The translations under genes and the position numbers were made by a program. A stretch of 64,000 bases of DNA from Isochrysis galbana (Eukaryota; Haptophyta; Isochrysidales; Isochrysidaceae): NCBI GenBank assembly GCA_018136815.1, contig CM030935.1, positions 6,632,325-6,696,324 on the forward strand, in the 5' to 3' direction. The notes beneath the pieces were generated by a model. The model was given only the letters and a program-made list of their open reading frames with translations. It was not told the origin of the DNA and did no database searches. Of this stretch, positions 53,340 to 62,575 are shown one piece after another. Positions within the stretch are counted from its first letter, which is position 1. Every line of letters starts with the position of its first letter.

Positions 53340-56300
53340 TCAACGAGAATGGAGCCTGGATCGAGTGCGCGACGACGGCGCATCGAGAACGGGAGGAAGA
53401 GGAGTATCCCTGGCCGACGAAGAAGTTGCTTCCGGGGACTCAACATCTTCTGGACAAGTCTCTTCGACGGAGCGATCATAATCATCAAGCAAATCAGAAC
53501 AACGACGGAGCAACTCGGAACGAGGCTCCCAGGTGGCTTCTCGAATAGAATAGCCACGCCACTTCACGAGGTACTCGATAGAACCGCCATGGCTACGACG
53601 ATCGAGCAACTTTTCAACGATGTACTCGTCGTCAGCCAGCGGCTCTTCATCAACGAAAGTATGATACGGCCGGAGGTTCGAGATATGCACCTCCTCCTTG
53701 ACTAACCCTAGCCGGTGAAGCATTTGCTCGAACGAAGCTTGTGCCCTGGCCTCTTCGGAAGGACCCACGCCCGTTGACCAGATGCCCACATCATCGAGGT
53801 AAGGCATGCAGATCTCCCACGCTAGCGCACCGAGAACGATGTCCATCAAGCGGCACATGTAGGAGGGACCTGATTGGATGCCGAACGGTAGAAAGTTGAA
53901 CTCGTATTTGCCGCGGTGGGTAGTGAAAGCGGTGATATGTTTGTGCGACTCTTTGATCGGGATGCCCCAAAAGCCAGAGGCTAAATCGAGAGTACATAAA
54001 AAGAGAGAACTGAGCGGCCCTTGGCCGGACGCTAGCCTATCAATAGCCTCTACAATGAGGGGTAGAGGGCTATCCTCGACGCGTAGCTTGGCGTTCGTGT
54101 CGCGGTAGTCCACGCAGAATCGAACGGAGCCATCTTTCTTGCTGACCAGGACTACTCGGGAAGCCCAAGCCGAATTTGACTTGCGAATAATGCCGGCGGC
54201 TTCCATCTTGGCTACCTCCTCTTCTATGATGAGCTCGCCTGCGCGGCCCACTCTAGACGGAGCATGCCGGTGAGGAACAGCACCGGGGTTGAGTGGCAAC
54301 TCCACCTCGAGAACATGCGTATGGTTTGGAGCCCCCGGGTGCAACGCGAAAGCTTTGATGCGCCGGGCCAAGAGTTGGCGTACTTCTTCTCGTTGATCGT
54401 CGGAAAGAAGCCGGTCTGGATCGATGGTGGCTGAGTCGAGTAGGGCTCGTTGCTCCTCGCTCAGCGCGGTGACAGGGTCACCATCCCCCTCGCTTCCAGT
54501 CGGAGTCCAGCCCCGGTGCAACTTGAAACGCACCTGGAGCGAAGCTATCGGATGCAGAGACGGCAGGGTCAGCGCATTGACCCCGGTGTGGACGATCGTC
54601 ACCGCGATGCGGTGATCGTCCGTGGGCGTGACCACCGTGGGCATTACGAGAGGAGACGAATCGAGAGCCTCGCGATTTGGTAGGCGGTCGACCAGCATCG
54701 CGCAGTCCGAATGATCTCGGAGAGCTAGCGGAACCCTGACCCAGATGGTTGCGCGGTGGAAGGCAGGAATCGTCACCGCTTGCTCCGTGTAGAGAAGGTA
54801 TTCGGACGAGGTAGACGCCGGAGCTTTGGCCGCAAACTCGTCGGCAGACTCAAAGAGAGGTGTATAGAGTGGCTGCCTAGCATCAGCAGCAGCCTCACCC
54901 TCCGATCCGGCCGGGATCTCTCGTGTTCCCGTCGACCTCTCCAGAAAGTCGACAGTCAGCGGCTGACCGGGTGACATCGAGATAGCTCCGACGAAGCCGG
55001 AGTCCGCGACTGGGGGCGGCGCCGTGGAAACTCTGACTACACATTCGGAAAGGACTCTTGAAGAGTCTTCTGAATCGCCAGAGGCCGGACGGAGGCGGAG
55101 GCTTCCTTCCGAGCTCGCGGCGTCGAGAGAAATGGTAGCGGAGTGGGCGGCCAAAAAATCGTTCCCGAGCAGAAGCATCGCGTTTCCTTCGATGACCGCG
55201 AACGAATGACGGAAGAGGCGACCGGACAAGGAGAAGACGAGGCTAGCCCGGCCCCTAGTGATGAGAGGAAGGCCGTCCGGCCCATGTAGGTTGGGGACGG
55301 TAGCGTCCGATACGCGTTCGACGCAAGCGTCTTCAGGTAGTCGATCGAGAAGAGCAGTGGTGATTACTGACGGGCCCGCTCCAGTGTCAGCCAGGGTGCT
55401 GTTCACCGTGAGGGCAACGTCCGGGAGAACGAACCCTTGAGCTGCGCGGTCGCCATCGGCACGGCAGACCACGAGATCGCGGACATAGAGGCAGTGACGA
55501 GGGTAGAGTGGCGGCGGAGTGTCCGCGATAGATTCTACTGGAAGCGAGGTTCCGGCTCCGGGTGACGGGGTGGTTGGATTGGAGGCTGGCCTGGACGGAG
55601 AAGATTCATCGACGTGGGGCACTCGCTCGATAGCGGCGGCTACCGTCTGCGGCACGAATGGTATTGAAGAGTATGGGGATGCCTTTGCTGAATTAGAGGG
55701 GTTAGGCACGCCATCATAGCCTAGCCCTCGACGGTCCGTCGGATGCCGAGGTTGATCCATTTGGCGTGACCATTCCTTCTCCAGGGACTTTTGCAAGGCT
55801 GTCTTCGGAAGCTTCGACAACTCGGAAAAACCAGCCGCACTGAGGCCCCTAGCGGCAGCCCCATCGCCACACAATGCCTGTGGAGTACCTTCTCCGTCGG
55901 CGGCGTCGGAGGGCTTGGTCTCGAGGGCCTGCATGCTCCGGTGTTCTGGAGTCTCGGGCGTATCATCTTCTCCCGAGTCCAGCCCAACATCCCCGTTTTC
56001 AAGTGGCCTTTCGGCTACGACCGAACCGGTCGGTTCGGCCACTCCTTCGTCGCCAGCCGTGAAGGAGGCGCTCGGAGATAGTGCATTGATGCCTTGAGAG
56101 CCCAGTCGAGACAAGATGGAAGGTTCCGACGGCTCCGCAGCTGCCGCTTGCTCAGCGATTTCTTGGGCGATGGAAGGCGTGACATCCTGCCACCGATGGA
56201 CCCCCGAAATTACATCACGATCGAAGACCTGCCACTTGCTGCGGCGCTTCTTCACCGTGTTTGGAGGGCCTGGCGTTGTAGAGCGGTCCCTTATGGGCCA

Positions 56301-58670
56301 CTCCCACGGCGTGAAGCGGTCTCCTTTCGCCTCGGTCCCGTCTTGCGATACGATAGTTTCCGAGTCCTCCTGATGAAGCAGGCGAGACGCATCGGCAACG
56401 GGGCCTACGTCCGGGATCACGACAACCGAATCAGACACTAGCGAACCGCTGGGAGGCGTGAGGTGAGAGCTAGAAGCTGCTTCGCCTCTCCCCTCCATGA
56501 AGCGAGCCAGAGCCGTCCTCGGCTCAGCCAGTTCGAAGCCGGTCGAGCAGAGCGAAGGGCGTTCTCTCAAGCTGGCAGCAGCTTGGGAAATTGCCCAGTC
56601 CACCGTGAAGTCGAGCGAACGCGACGCCTTGGCTTCGCGCGCATAACGGCGCAAGACCGGCATCCACTGGGCCGCCATTGCACCGGCAATGCCCACATAG
56701 GTGCGGCTGCGAAGGGCGCCACGGTGGGGCGACGGCGATAGATCCGCCATCGCGGATAGACGTCCCTCGACAATCTTCGAAGGCTGCAGGGGCGGGAGTG
56801 AAGCCGTCAGGTACAGGCCAGTTGCTTTTTGATGGCCCGTGCCGTGCTGCCACGGCTGCACAAACTGCCGCGGTCGCAACCCCCCGACTAAGGCGGAGGC
56901 TTCCGCGTGCATTCGAGGATTTTCGACGGCAACGAAAGGCGCGTTGGCGCTTGCCATGGCGAGGAAGACTCTAGCGGCGGATTCGAGAGCCTGGCGTCGT
57001 CCCGGCTCCCGATCGAGCCACTGGCAACTCACCGCCGACAAATACGTGCACGGCGGATGCGCGACCACGAGGTCCCAACCGAGGTTTTGAATGTGAAGAG
57101 CATCTCCGCAGAAGTGGGGAATGTAGTCGATCTCCGACGGTCGTAGATCGCACGTCGCGACGTGCGCTCCGGCGAGTAGGAACATCGAAGACACGACCCC
57201 GCTAGCTTCACCGACGACTAGAACGCGGGGTGGAGGAATCCCCTCGGCCGCGTCGAACGTCACGGCGTCGTGGATCGCCGCTAACTCAGCGCAAAGCTCG
57301 TCAAAATGCGTCGGCAGTACGGCAGAGGGTGATGAATGAGTGCTCGCGTGCGGCCGCCGCAAGGCTAGAGCAGCTTCGGCGAGATGGCGGGGCAAGATGA
57401 CGGAGGAACCGCTAGCCCGGGCACGGGAGGCGGCTAACATTTGGAGCTCGCGCGTAGGGGCGCGGGCAGCTTCAGTAGACTTGGCGGCCGAGGAACAACC
57501 AACCACGGCGATCCGGTGGATGGCCTCGGCAGTAGAATTCAGGGGGAGGGGGTCGTCGCCCTGAAGTTTCGGTGGGCTAGACCTGAAGGGGGTTGGCTCC
57601 GGCGGGCGATCCCTGGAACAGGGATCCTCCGGAGAGCCGAGAGAAAGAGGAGACGCCGGCGTCCGTGTGGGGCGCGACGAGAGATCGTAATCGACGGCCC
57701 CTGCGTCTCCCGAGTCTGGGGTGGCCACGGCGTGAGCGCGGAAAGCCGCAGCTCCCTTGGAACCTTCATCTTCATTGACTCCGGAAGCCGACCCTTCCGG
57801 GTCGGGAACCAGGTCAGAAACGAGAACAGGTGCAACTTCGAGACGAGAGAATGAACACGATGACGGAGAAATATAACGAACCGGGGAGAGAGGTGAGGAG
57901 GAGGCACAAGTCTCCGCCTCCACTGCACGAGAACCTACGGTAGACAACGACAATTCGTCCGCAGAGCGGCTCCGGCTATGGCCCTTGGGAGAGAGGTCTC
58001 CAGTGGGGTCCCGAAGAGCAGAAACAGGTAAAGCAGCAACAACGTTTTCGGACGCGGCAGCGGCCACGTCGGACCTATCCATAGAACCTAGAGCAGAAGA
58101 TGATACCGAGTCGACAGCCCTCGAGGGCTTTACAACTGACTGTTTACGAAACGAAGAGACCGAAGACGCGTCGGATCCACCTAGCCCACCCCCTTGGGCA
58201 GGGCCGTCGGGGGATGAATCCAGGGATGAAGATGCGTCGAAAGACCTAGGAGAATTAGAAGAAACCGAAGACAGCATAGTATCCGTAGAAATAGATTCCA
58301 AGAGGGGCAGCGAGCGAGAATCGGCCCCTAACATCCTAATAGCGTGCGGAGTAATAGAAGAACTTGTAGACGTACACGAATTTCGGAGAGTCGGGTCGCG
58401 ACTATCTCCGGGGCAAACCTGTTTCCAGGAGCCCGGGTCAAGTGTCGACTCCGGCTTCCGAGATAGCCGTTCGGCGGGGGCTTCAGCCGGCGAGGCGGCT
58501 CCCACCGTCGAGGACTGAATAGAGCTAGAGACAGGGGGAGAATCGCCGCGTCGACAGCTCTTCTCCCCAAGCGGCGTAGGGATCGGATCGGGATGGTGGT
58601 GGTGGCGTTCAGGCCCACCGCCCGCGATGTTCTCCGCCAGGGTTTGAAGGACGGGGACCCCGCCGGACCC
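53340..58670 (-). CDS. pol: Retrotransposon Pol: methyltransferase-protease-RT(partial)-chromodomain
   Basis: Open from the codon after the Gag UAG (58,670) to the stop at 53,340; ~1,776 residues as a readthrough product. First ATG is at 58,334. Positions below count from 58,505. Residues 1-410 are Ser/Pro-rich and disordered. A phage-type cytosine methyltransferase-like domain spans ~420-610. The protease has LADTGAGPSVI (~1037) and LLLGNDFLAAHSATIS (~1115). The RT has VSKKDGSVRFCVDYRDTNAK, LDLASGFWGIPI, FLPFGIQSGPSYM and the catalytic YLDD (~1568). At ~1603 LHRLGLVK runs straight into EEVHISNLRPYH (integrase end), followed by a chromodomain (YIVEKLLDRRSHGGSIEYLV, KWRGYSIREATWEP). RNase H and the DDE integrase core are absent, so the product cannot complete retrotransposition alone. 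Confidence 0.9.
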   Translation of the reverse strand, partial: GSGGVPVLQTLAENIAGGGPERHHHHPDPIPTPLGEKSCRRGDSPPVSSSIQSSTVGAASPAEAPAERLSRKPESTLDPGSWKQVCPGDSRDPTLRNSCTSTSSSITPHAIRMLGADSRSLPLLESISTDTMLSSVSSNSPRSFDASSSLDSSPDGPAQGGGLGGSDASSVSSFRKQSVVKPSRAVDSVSSSALGSMDRSDVAAAASENVVAALPVSALRDPTGDLSPKGHSRSRSADELSLSTVGSRAVEAETCASSSPLSPVRYISPSSCSFSRLEVAPVLVSDLVPDPEGSASGVNEDEGSKGAAAFRAHAVATPDSGDAGAVDYDLSSRPTRTPASPLSLGSPEDPCSRDRPPEPTPFRSSPPKLQGDDPLPLNSTAEAIHRIAVVGCSSAAKSTEAARAPTRELQMLAASRARASGSSVILPRHLAEAALALRRPHASTHSSPSAVLPTHFDELCAELAAIHDAVTFDAAEGIPPPRVLVVGEASGVVSSMFLLAGAHVATCDLRPSEIDYIPHFCGDALHIQNLGWDLVVAHPPCTYLSAVSCQWLDREPGRRQALESAARVFLAMASANAPFVAVENPRMHAEASALVGGLRPRQFVQPWQHGTGHQKATGLYLTASLPPLQPSKIVEGRLSAMADLSPSPHRGALRSRTYVGIAGAMAAQWMPVLRRYAREAKASRSLDFTVDWAISQAAASLRERPSLCSTGFELAEPRTALARFMEGRGEAASSSHLTPPSGSLVSDSVVVIPDVGPVADASRLLHQEDSETIVSQDGTEAKGDRFTPWEWPIRDRSTTPGPPNTVKKRRSKWQVFDRDVISGVHRWQDVTPSIAQEIAEQAAAAEPSEPSILSRLGSQGINALSPSASFTAGDEGVAEPTGSVVAERPLENGDVGLDSGEDDTPETPEHRSMQALETKPSDAADGEGTPQALCGDGAAARGLSAAGFSELSKLPKTALQKSLEKEWSRQMDQPRHPTDRRGLGYDGVPNPSNSAKASPYSSIPFVPQTVAAAIERVPHVDESSPSRPASNPTTPSPGAGTSLPVESIADTPPPLYPRHCLYVRDLVVCRADGDRAAQGFVLPDVALTVNSTLADTGAGPSVITTALLDRLPEDACVERVSDATVPNLHGPDGLPLITRGRASLVFSLSGRLFRHSFAVIEGNAMLLLGNDFLAAHSATISLDAASSEGSLRLRPASGDSEDSSRVLSECVVRVSTAPPPVADSGFVGAISMSPGQPLTVDFLERSTGTREIPAGSEGEAAADARQPLYTPLFESADEFAAKAPASTSSEYLLYTEQAVTIPAFHRATIWVRVPLALRDHSDCAMLVDRLPNREALDSSPLVMPTVVTPTDDHRIAVTIVHTGVNALTLPSLHPIASLQVRFKLHRGWTPTGSEGDGDPVTALSEEQRALLDSATIDPDRLLSDDQREEVRQLLARRIKAFALHPGAPNHTHVLEVELPLNPGAVPHRHAPSRVGRAGELIIEEEVAKMEAAGIIRKSNSAWASRVVLVSKKDGSVRFCVDYRDTNAKLRVEDSPLPLIVEAIDRLASGQGPLSSLFLCTLDLASGFWGIPIKESHKHITAFTTHRGKYEFNFLPFGIQSGPSYMCRLMDIVLGALAWEICMPYLDDVGIWSTGVGPSEEARAQASFEQMLHRLGLVKEEVHISNLRPYHTFVDEEPLADDEYIVEKLLDRRSHGGSIEYLVKWRGYSIREATWEPRSELLRRCSDLLDDYDRSVEETCPEDVESPEATSSSARDTPLPPVLDAPSSRTRSRLHSR
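53555..53690 (-). other. Chromodomain at the Pol C-terminus
   Basis: YIVEKLLDRRSHGGSIEYLV then KWRGYSIREATWEPRSELLR: standard chromodomain with Y, W and W cage positions. It follows the integrase-terminal EEVHISNLRPYH box, as in chromoviruses. Expected role: binding methylated histone H3 and steering integration. Confidence 0.88.
55150..55410 (-). other. Retropepsin-like aspartic protease domain
   Basis: LADTGAGPSVITTALLDRL contains the DTGA active-site signature; LLLGNDFLAAHSATIS is the matching C-terminal element. Spacing of about 80 residues is normal for retroviral-type proteases. Confidence 0.88.
56650..57250 (-). other. Phage-type DNA cytosine-C5 methyltransferase-like domain inside Pol
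   Basis: In order: RVLVVGEASGVVSSMFLLAG (cofactor-binding start, cf. VLVACE.SG), ATCDLRPSE, GDALHIQNLGWDLVVAHPPC with TYLS (motif IV Pro-Cys), FLAMASANAPFVAVENP (motif VI-like Glu-Asn-Pro), QFVQPWQHGTGHQKATGLYL, and RSRTYVGIAGAMAAQW at the end. This order and spacing match the compact methylase family common in phages. The PC and ENP motifs are intact, so activity is possible. It lies between a disordered linker and the protease. The match is from memory of the family, without a search. Confidence 0.82.
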
Positions 58671-58673
58671 CTA
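58640..58673 (-). promoter_or_regulatory. Candidate stop-codon readthrough site between Gag and Pol
   Basis: Sense strand reads CCTCAGTAGGGGTCCGGCGG and continues GGTCCCC. A single amber codon separates two long frames in identical phase, with no other stop in the 55 codons to 58,506. The G-rich bases after the stop can pair with GUCCCC a few bases on, forming a strong stem. CAG-UAG-G resembles the murine leukaemia virus readthrough context. Confidence 0.6.
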
Positions 58674-61388
58674 CTGAGGCTTAACCCGGACCATCGAGCG
58701 AAGAAGCTTATGAATGTGCTCGTCCGATCCGCACTCTCCGCAGCCAGCCTCACACAGAAAGCGGATATATGGCTGACAGATGACGGGGTTGTGAGCACCG
58801 TCTCCCGTGCCATATTTCCAGGCTTCGCTGGATGGAGTGCCAGGAGGAGCTTGAGGTCGGAAAGCGCAGAAGGCACAGCCGTTTTCGTTCGTCCATTCGG
58901 TGATTCCCCTATTGATATCGTCCGTTCGTGGAGTTTCCATTGAATTATCGGCCGGTCGGCACTTTGCTAGCGCCGCCGAGACCCTTGGGTGCTTGGCATA
59001 GCCTGCTACGGCCCAGAAGCGGGCTCGGGCCCGATTCCAAAGCTCGGGCGTCCACCGGGATACGCCCAAATCGGGCGGTAGCCCTTGGCCGTTCGCCGGC
59101 GGATCGCAGCGACGGCTGGGCGGCCGAGACGAGCCTCCCTTTCGACCCGGTGGATCGGTCAGTATAGCCGGCAACGGTGAGTTGGAGTGGTAACTTGCCG
59201 GCGGTGCAGCAGCCCGATAATCAGGCTTCGAAGCAGGCGAATGTCCCTGTCCGCGAAGAGCTTCCGCCACGGTAGCTTGGACGGCCGCCTGCACGGCGGC
59301 AACCATGTCCGTGGTCGAAGCGGTCTTCTGGGACGAGGAAGTCTCGTTCTTTGCCTCGCCTGAGGCTTTAGTGCGTACGCTAGCCACGGTTTGCTTCGTC
59401 GAGGGCCGGGATTGATGACGCTTCACCCGAGCCTGCTCGTAAGGGCTGAGGTACCGTTGGCAGAGGTTGACGCACGAGAGCGCCGACCGACCTAGCTCGT
59501 GGTTCTCTACGCGGAAACGAGTCTCCGCGAGCACCTCCGCAAATTTAATAGCATTATCGACGCCGCGCTGAGGATCAACCTTATCGTTCCGGATGATTTC
59601 TTCGAACCTCTGGTTGATCTCATGGGCCATGTTTGGATGATCCCACACGTTGGTGGAGTCAACCGCGGAATCGCCAAGCTTGCGGATGTAGGCGCGAACC
59701 AAATTCTTGCTGAGCTCACATAGATCAGCGCCAGCCTCGCGCTCCCTCATGCGGTCCCACTCCATCGACGCCGAGTCTTTCGCGAAACCATCGGCCCCGT
59801 TTGCGAAGGTCCCGTCGCATTTGCGAAGAAGGACGTCAGCAGCGAGGACAGGATTGAGAGCGAGGGCGCGGTCCTCCACTAGATCGAGGAGGAAGGCGAA
59901 GATGCGAGAATTGCCGCTGGAATTGGCTCCGGCTGCCGCGAGGAGGGAGGTAAATATTTCGCGATGATCGCAGCCGAGCGCTAGTGCCCGCTCCAACGGC
60001 TTGATGAGAGTTAGCCGAAATTCGTTCCAGGCTGTCGCCGCGGTTTGAACGTTATCGGAGGCGAGGGCCTTTGGGAAGCGGAGCTCCGAAAGCTCTTTGC
60101 CCATCCTGACCTGATGGTGAAGGGTTTGCTCGGCTGAGAAGCGGCTACGCACCCATTTGAGCAAGTGGTCCTCCTCCATGAAAATTCGGCAATGCCAAAC
60201 GTTGCCCGCCAGGGAGAGGTTGCTCTTCAAAATGGTGTGGATGAGCTCGTGCTCGTCGGAGTCGCGGTAAAGGGCGGCCAGATCGCGTGAAGGCAGGGCG
60301 AGGAGATTTTTCCACTCGCTTACAACTGCCTCTCGCTCATCCATCCCCACCGCGAGGCAGGGGTCACGAGGGTGGCGAAGTGGCACCATCGGGGTCGGGC
60401 CCCGGTAAGGGCTTTGGTCCTGGCGGCGGGATTCCGATTTAGAGGTCGGGTACGCCGACCGTGGAACCCTAGAAGCCGGAGAGCTGTGGCCCTTTGGGTC
60501 TAGAGCAGGAGGCTCGCCCATGGGTGGTTCCCTCTGAACCGGCCTAGCAGAATCCGCAGCCGCCTCGGTCCGATCCATCGACGGACTTGAAGCGGGCTCT
60601 TGGCGGGCTTGGAGTAGCTGAGTCAGGGCTTTGAACCCTGCTTCAACTTGATCCCGGAGAAGCCCCTCCCTCGCCTCTGCCGCGGCAAGGGATGAGTGTA
60701 GGCGCTCCACAGCCCCTTTTAGGGTGTTGGTCTCCGCCTGAAGCCTTGCCATTTCCGCATCCTGACGCGCCGCGGCCGTCTCGATCGGGGTGATCTCTTG
60801 ATCAAGGACCCCTTTTGATGACGGCGGGGCATAGTCCCGGTAGGCGGGGCTTCGGAAGCTGATCACCTCAGCTTCACCCACCTCAGACTCATCATCTCGA
60901 AGGTGAGGAGGCGGGTCAAATTGAATCAGAGGGAGGGGACCCTCCTCCACCTCATGGGCCAACTCAGCGACGCTGAAGTTGGCTTCATGCGGGAGAGGGT
61001 CATGCTCCACCATGGCCCGCTGTGATTGCACCCGGTGGGTGCCGAGGGCAGCGGACCAAGACTCGCCATCCGCCACGAGCTGATCGGAGCCAGTCGTGGA
61101 GATAGCAGCCGGAGTGATGGGTGCCACTGGTGCAGCCTCAGAGGCCGTGGGATCACTCGGACATCCAACGGGAACAGAAGCTGCAGCGGGCAGAGAAGGT
61201 TCCCTGAGAGGTTCCTCCTCTGCGGCCGAGGACGCGAGCTTAGATTTCGTGCTTGTCGAGTCGAGCGCTACCGGAGGGCTCTGAGCCACTCCGTCGCGAG
61301 CGGCACCGGCGGCTAGCGCGGCGCTTTGTCCCTCCTCCCCACCGGGAGTCGGGTGAATGAAATTCTGGACTGGGTCGGGCAACCCCAT
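58671..61388 (-). CDS. gag: Retrotransposon Gag
   Basis: 905 residues from the first ATG at 61,388, which lies inside the 5' LTR (45 codons are LTR-encoded). The N-terminal third is Pro/Ser/Ala-rich with a coiled-coil stretch (AARQDAEMARLQAETNTLKG). The middle (~400-640) is a helical capsid-like region (HCRIFMEEDHLLKWVRSRFS; AWNEFRLTLIKPLERALALG; FAFLLDLVEDRALALNPVLA). Near the C-terminus GCAFCAF and FLCEAGCGECGSDEHIHKLL give Cys/His clusters that could act as a zinc knuckle. The frame ends at UAG (58,673-58,671), and Pol follows in the same frame. Confidence 0.8.
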   Translation of the reverse strand: MGLPDPVQNFIHPTPGGEEGQSAALAAGAARDGVAQSPPVALDSTSTKSKLASSAAEEEPLREPSLPAAASVPVGCPSDPTASEAAPVAPITPAAISTTGSDQLVADGESWSAALGTHRVQSQRAMVEHDPLPHEANFSVAELAHEVEEGPLPLIQFDPPPHLRDDESEVGEAEVISFRSPAYRDYAPPSSKGVLDQEITPIETAAARQDAEMARLQAETNTLKGAVERLHSSLAAAEAREGLLRDQVEAGFKALTQLLQARQEPASSPSMDRTEAAADSARPVQREPPMGEPPALDPKGHSSPASRVPRSAYPTSKSESRRQDQSPYRGPTPMVPLRHPRDPCLAVGMDEREAVVSEWKNLLALPSRDLAALYRDSDEHELIHTILKSNLSLAGNVWHCRIFMEEDHLLKWVRSRFSAEQTLHHQVRMGKELSELRFPKALASDNVQTAATAWNEFRLTLIKPLERALALGCDHREIFTSLLAAAGANSSGNSRIFAFLLDLVEDRALALNPVLAADVLLRKCDGTFANGADGFAKDSASMEWDRMREREAGADLCELSKNLVRAYIRKLGDSAVDSTNVWDHPNMAHEINQRFEEIIRNDKVDPQRGVDNAIKFAEVLAETRFRVENHELGRSALSCVNLCQRYLSPYEQARVKRHQSRPSTKQTVASVRTKASGEAKNETSSSQKTASTTDMVAAVQAAVQATVAEALRGQGHSPASKPDYRAAAPPASYHSNSPLPAILTDPPGRKGGSSRPPSRRCDPPANGQGLPPDLGVSRWTPELWNRARARFWAVAGYAKHPRVSAALAKCRPADNSMETPRTDDINRGITEWTNENGCAFCAFRPQAPPGTPSSEAWKYGTGDGAHNPVICQPYIRFLCEAGCGECGSDEHIHKLLRSMVRVKPQ

Positions 61389-62575
61389 TCGGGTGTATGG
61401 ACAGGGAACGAACGGCGAACGAAGGACTGTGGGGCGGCGAGGCGCTCCTAGCGGCCCTAGTGTGTTGGGCTTTAAGAGATTGTTAGACCTACAAAGAACT
61501 CTTCCCTCAGGGAGGGAGCCTAGGCTGCTTGAGTGCAGCGACGCAGCGAACAACGACGGACAAAGAGCCTGAGAACAACAGGATACACCGACTCACGAAC
61601 ACACCGGAATCATTCACCCAAACAAAGCAAATTATCAAGCAACCGCGACCCCAAATCACCGATAACTCAAACACGTCGCGAGAGACGGAGAGAGAGAGCG
61701 AGAGAGAGAGAGACTCCGCAGCGACGGCCGGAGCGTGTCTCCGTTGTAACTTCCCACGTAGCGGAGAGTCCGAAGGGGAGCGTCATGTCGCGCGACCACG
61801 GCGATCACTTTGGATACAGATCGCAACGAGATGTCTTCACGACCGAATAAATCTTGCCGTTGAGCGTGAACCTTCTAGACGCTTCTAACGAACAACCCTG
61901 AGTAGCAACCAAGGGGAAGAAACACCAAAGGGGCCAAGGCTTGCATGTAACTTGCATCAAGGGGAAAGATTCCCTCACCTAGGAAGCGAACCTACACCGA
62001 TCTCCAAGGGGAGATGGCAAATTAAACCTCAAATCTCGAGCGGCTAGAGCAACCGACTCGCTCGCCAAACACCTTGACCGAGAAGAAAGAAGCAAGGACC
62101 TACAAGCCAAGGGTAGCGGACCTAGGGAATGTGAGAGGAAGTTTCCGAACGCCAACGCGAACGCCAAACGCGGGAAGGCAACGAAACCCTAACCAGGCCA
62201 AGCAGAACCTATGAAGAACAGGCCTGGACGACAACGAAAGTCAGCAGGTCCCAAGAAAGAACCGGAACCCAACAAGAAACGACAAGCCTTGCAAGAAGCT
62301 AAACAAGCCTTCACAAGGTAACCTGAGAGCCTGAGACAAGCGCGCAGCGAGTGACAGGCGACCTGGCTCCTTTGGGTCAAGATTACCCGAAAGGAGGAAA
62401 CCTGGAATCTAGACCTGACAAACAGGCTAGAAGGAACGAAACGAGAACTCGAATTCTAGATCGCTAGGGACGAACCCTACCAACCTAGGTATGCCTGAGC
62501 TTCACCGTGTGGCCGCACGGCGAAGGACCTGGAATCAAGAGCCTGGAAATCGCATCATCTGGGATGAATGCGACA
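61254..62575 (-). repeat. 5' LTR
   Basis: 1,322 bp, the partner of 51,631-52,952. In element sense it begins TGTCGCATTCATCC and ends CGACTCGACA. Its last 135 bases encode the first 45 residues of Gag. Confidence 0.92.

Larger units (their letters stand above)
51631..62575 (-). mobile_element. Complete, young Ty3/gypsy-type chromodomain retrotransposon with methyltransferase domain
   Basis: 10,945 bp. LTRs are 51,631-52,952 and 61,254-62,575; both start TG and end CA and are flanked by the 5-bp duplication TAATC. Coding order on the minus strand is Gag (61,388-58,671), in-frame UAG, then Pol: Ser/Pro-rich linker, DNA methyltransferase-like domain, aspartic protease, partial RT, and chromodomain. 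RNase H and the integrase core are missing by an in-frame deletion. The LTR copies looked identical in every stretch I compared, so insertion was recent. A G6 tract (sense) lies next to the 3' LTR as polypurine tract. No TGG-type primer-binding site follows the 5' LTR. Confidence 0.92.

Noticed and set aside
53340-58505. Reading the methyltransferase-bearing ORF as a host gene
   Set aside because: Protease, RT, integrase tail, chromodomain, matching LTRs and TSD make it a retrotransposon polyprotein.
61388-61553. Gag extended upstream of 61,388
   Set aside because: The frame is open, but no ATG occurs there; the upstream limit begins with a TTG codon.
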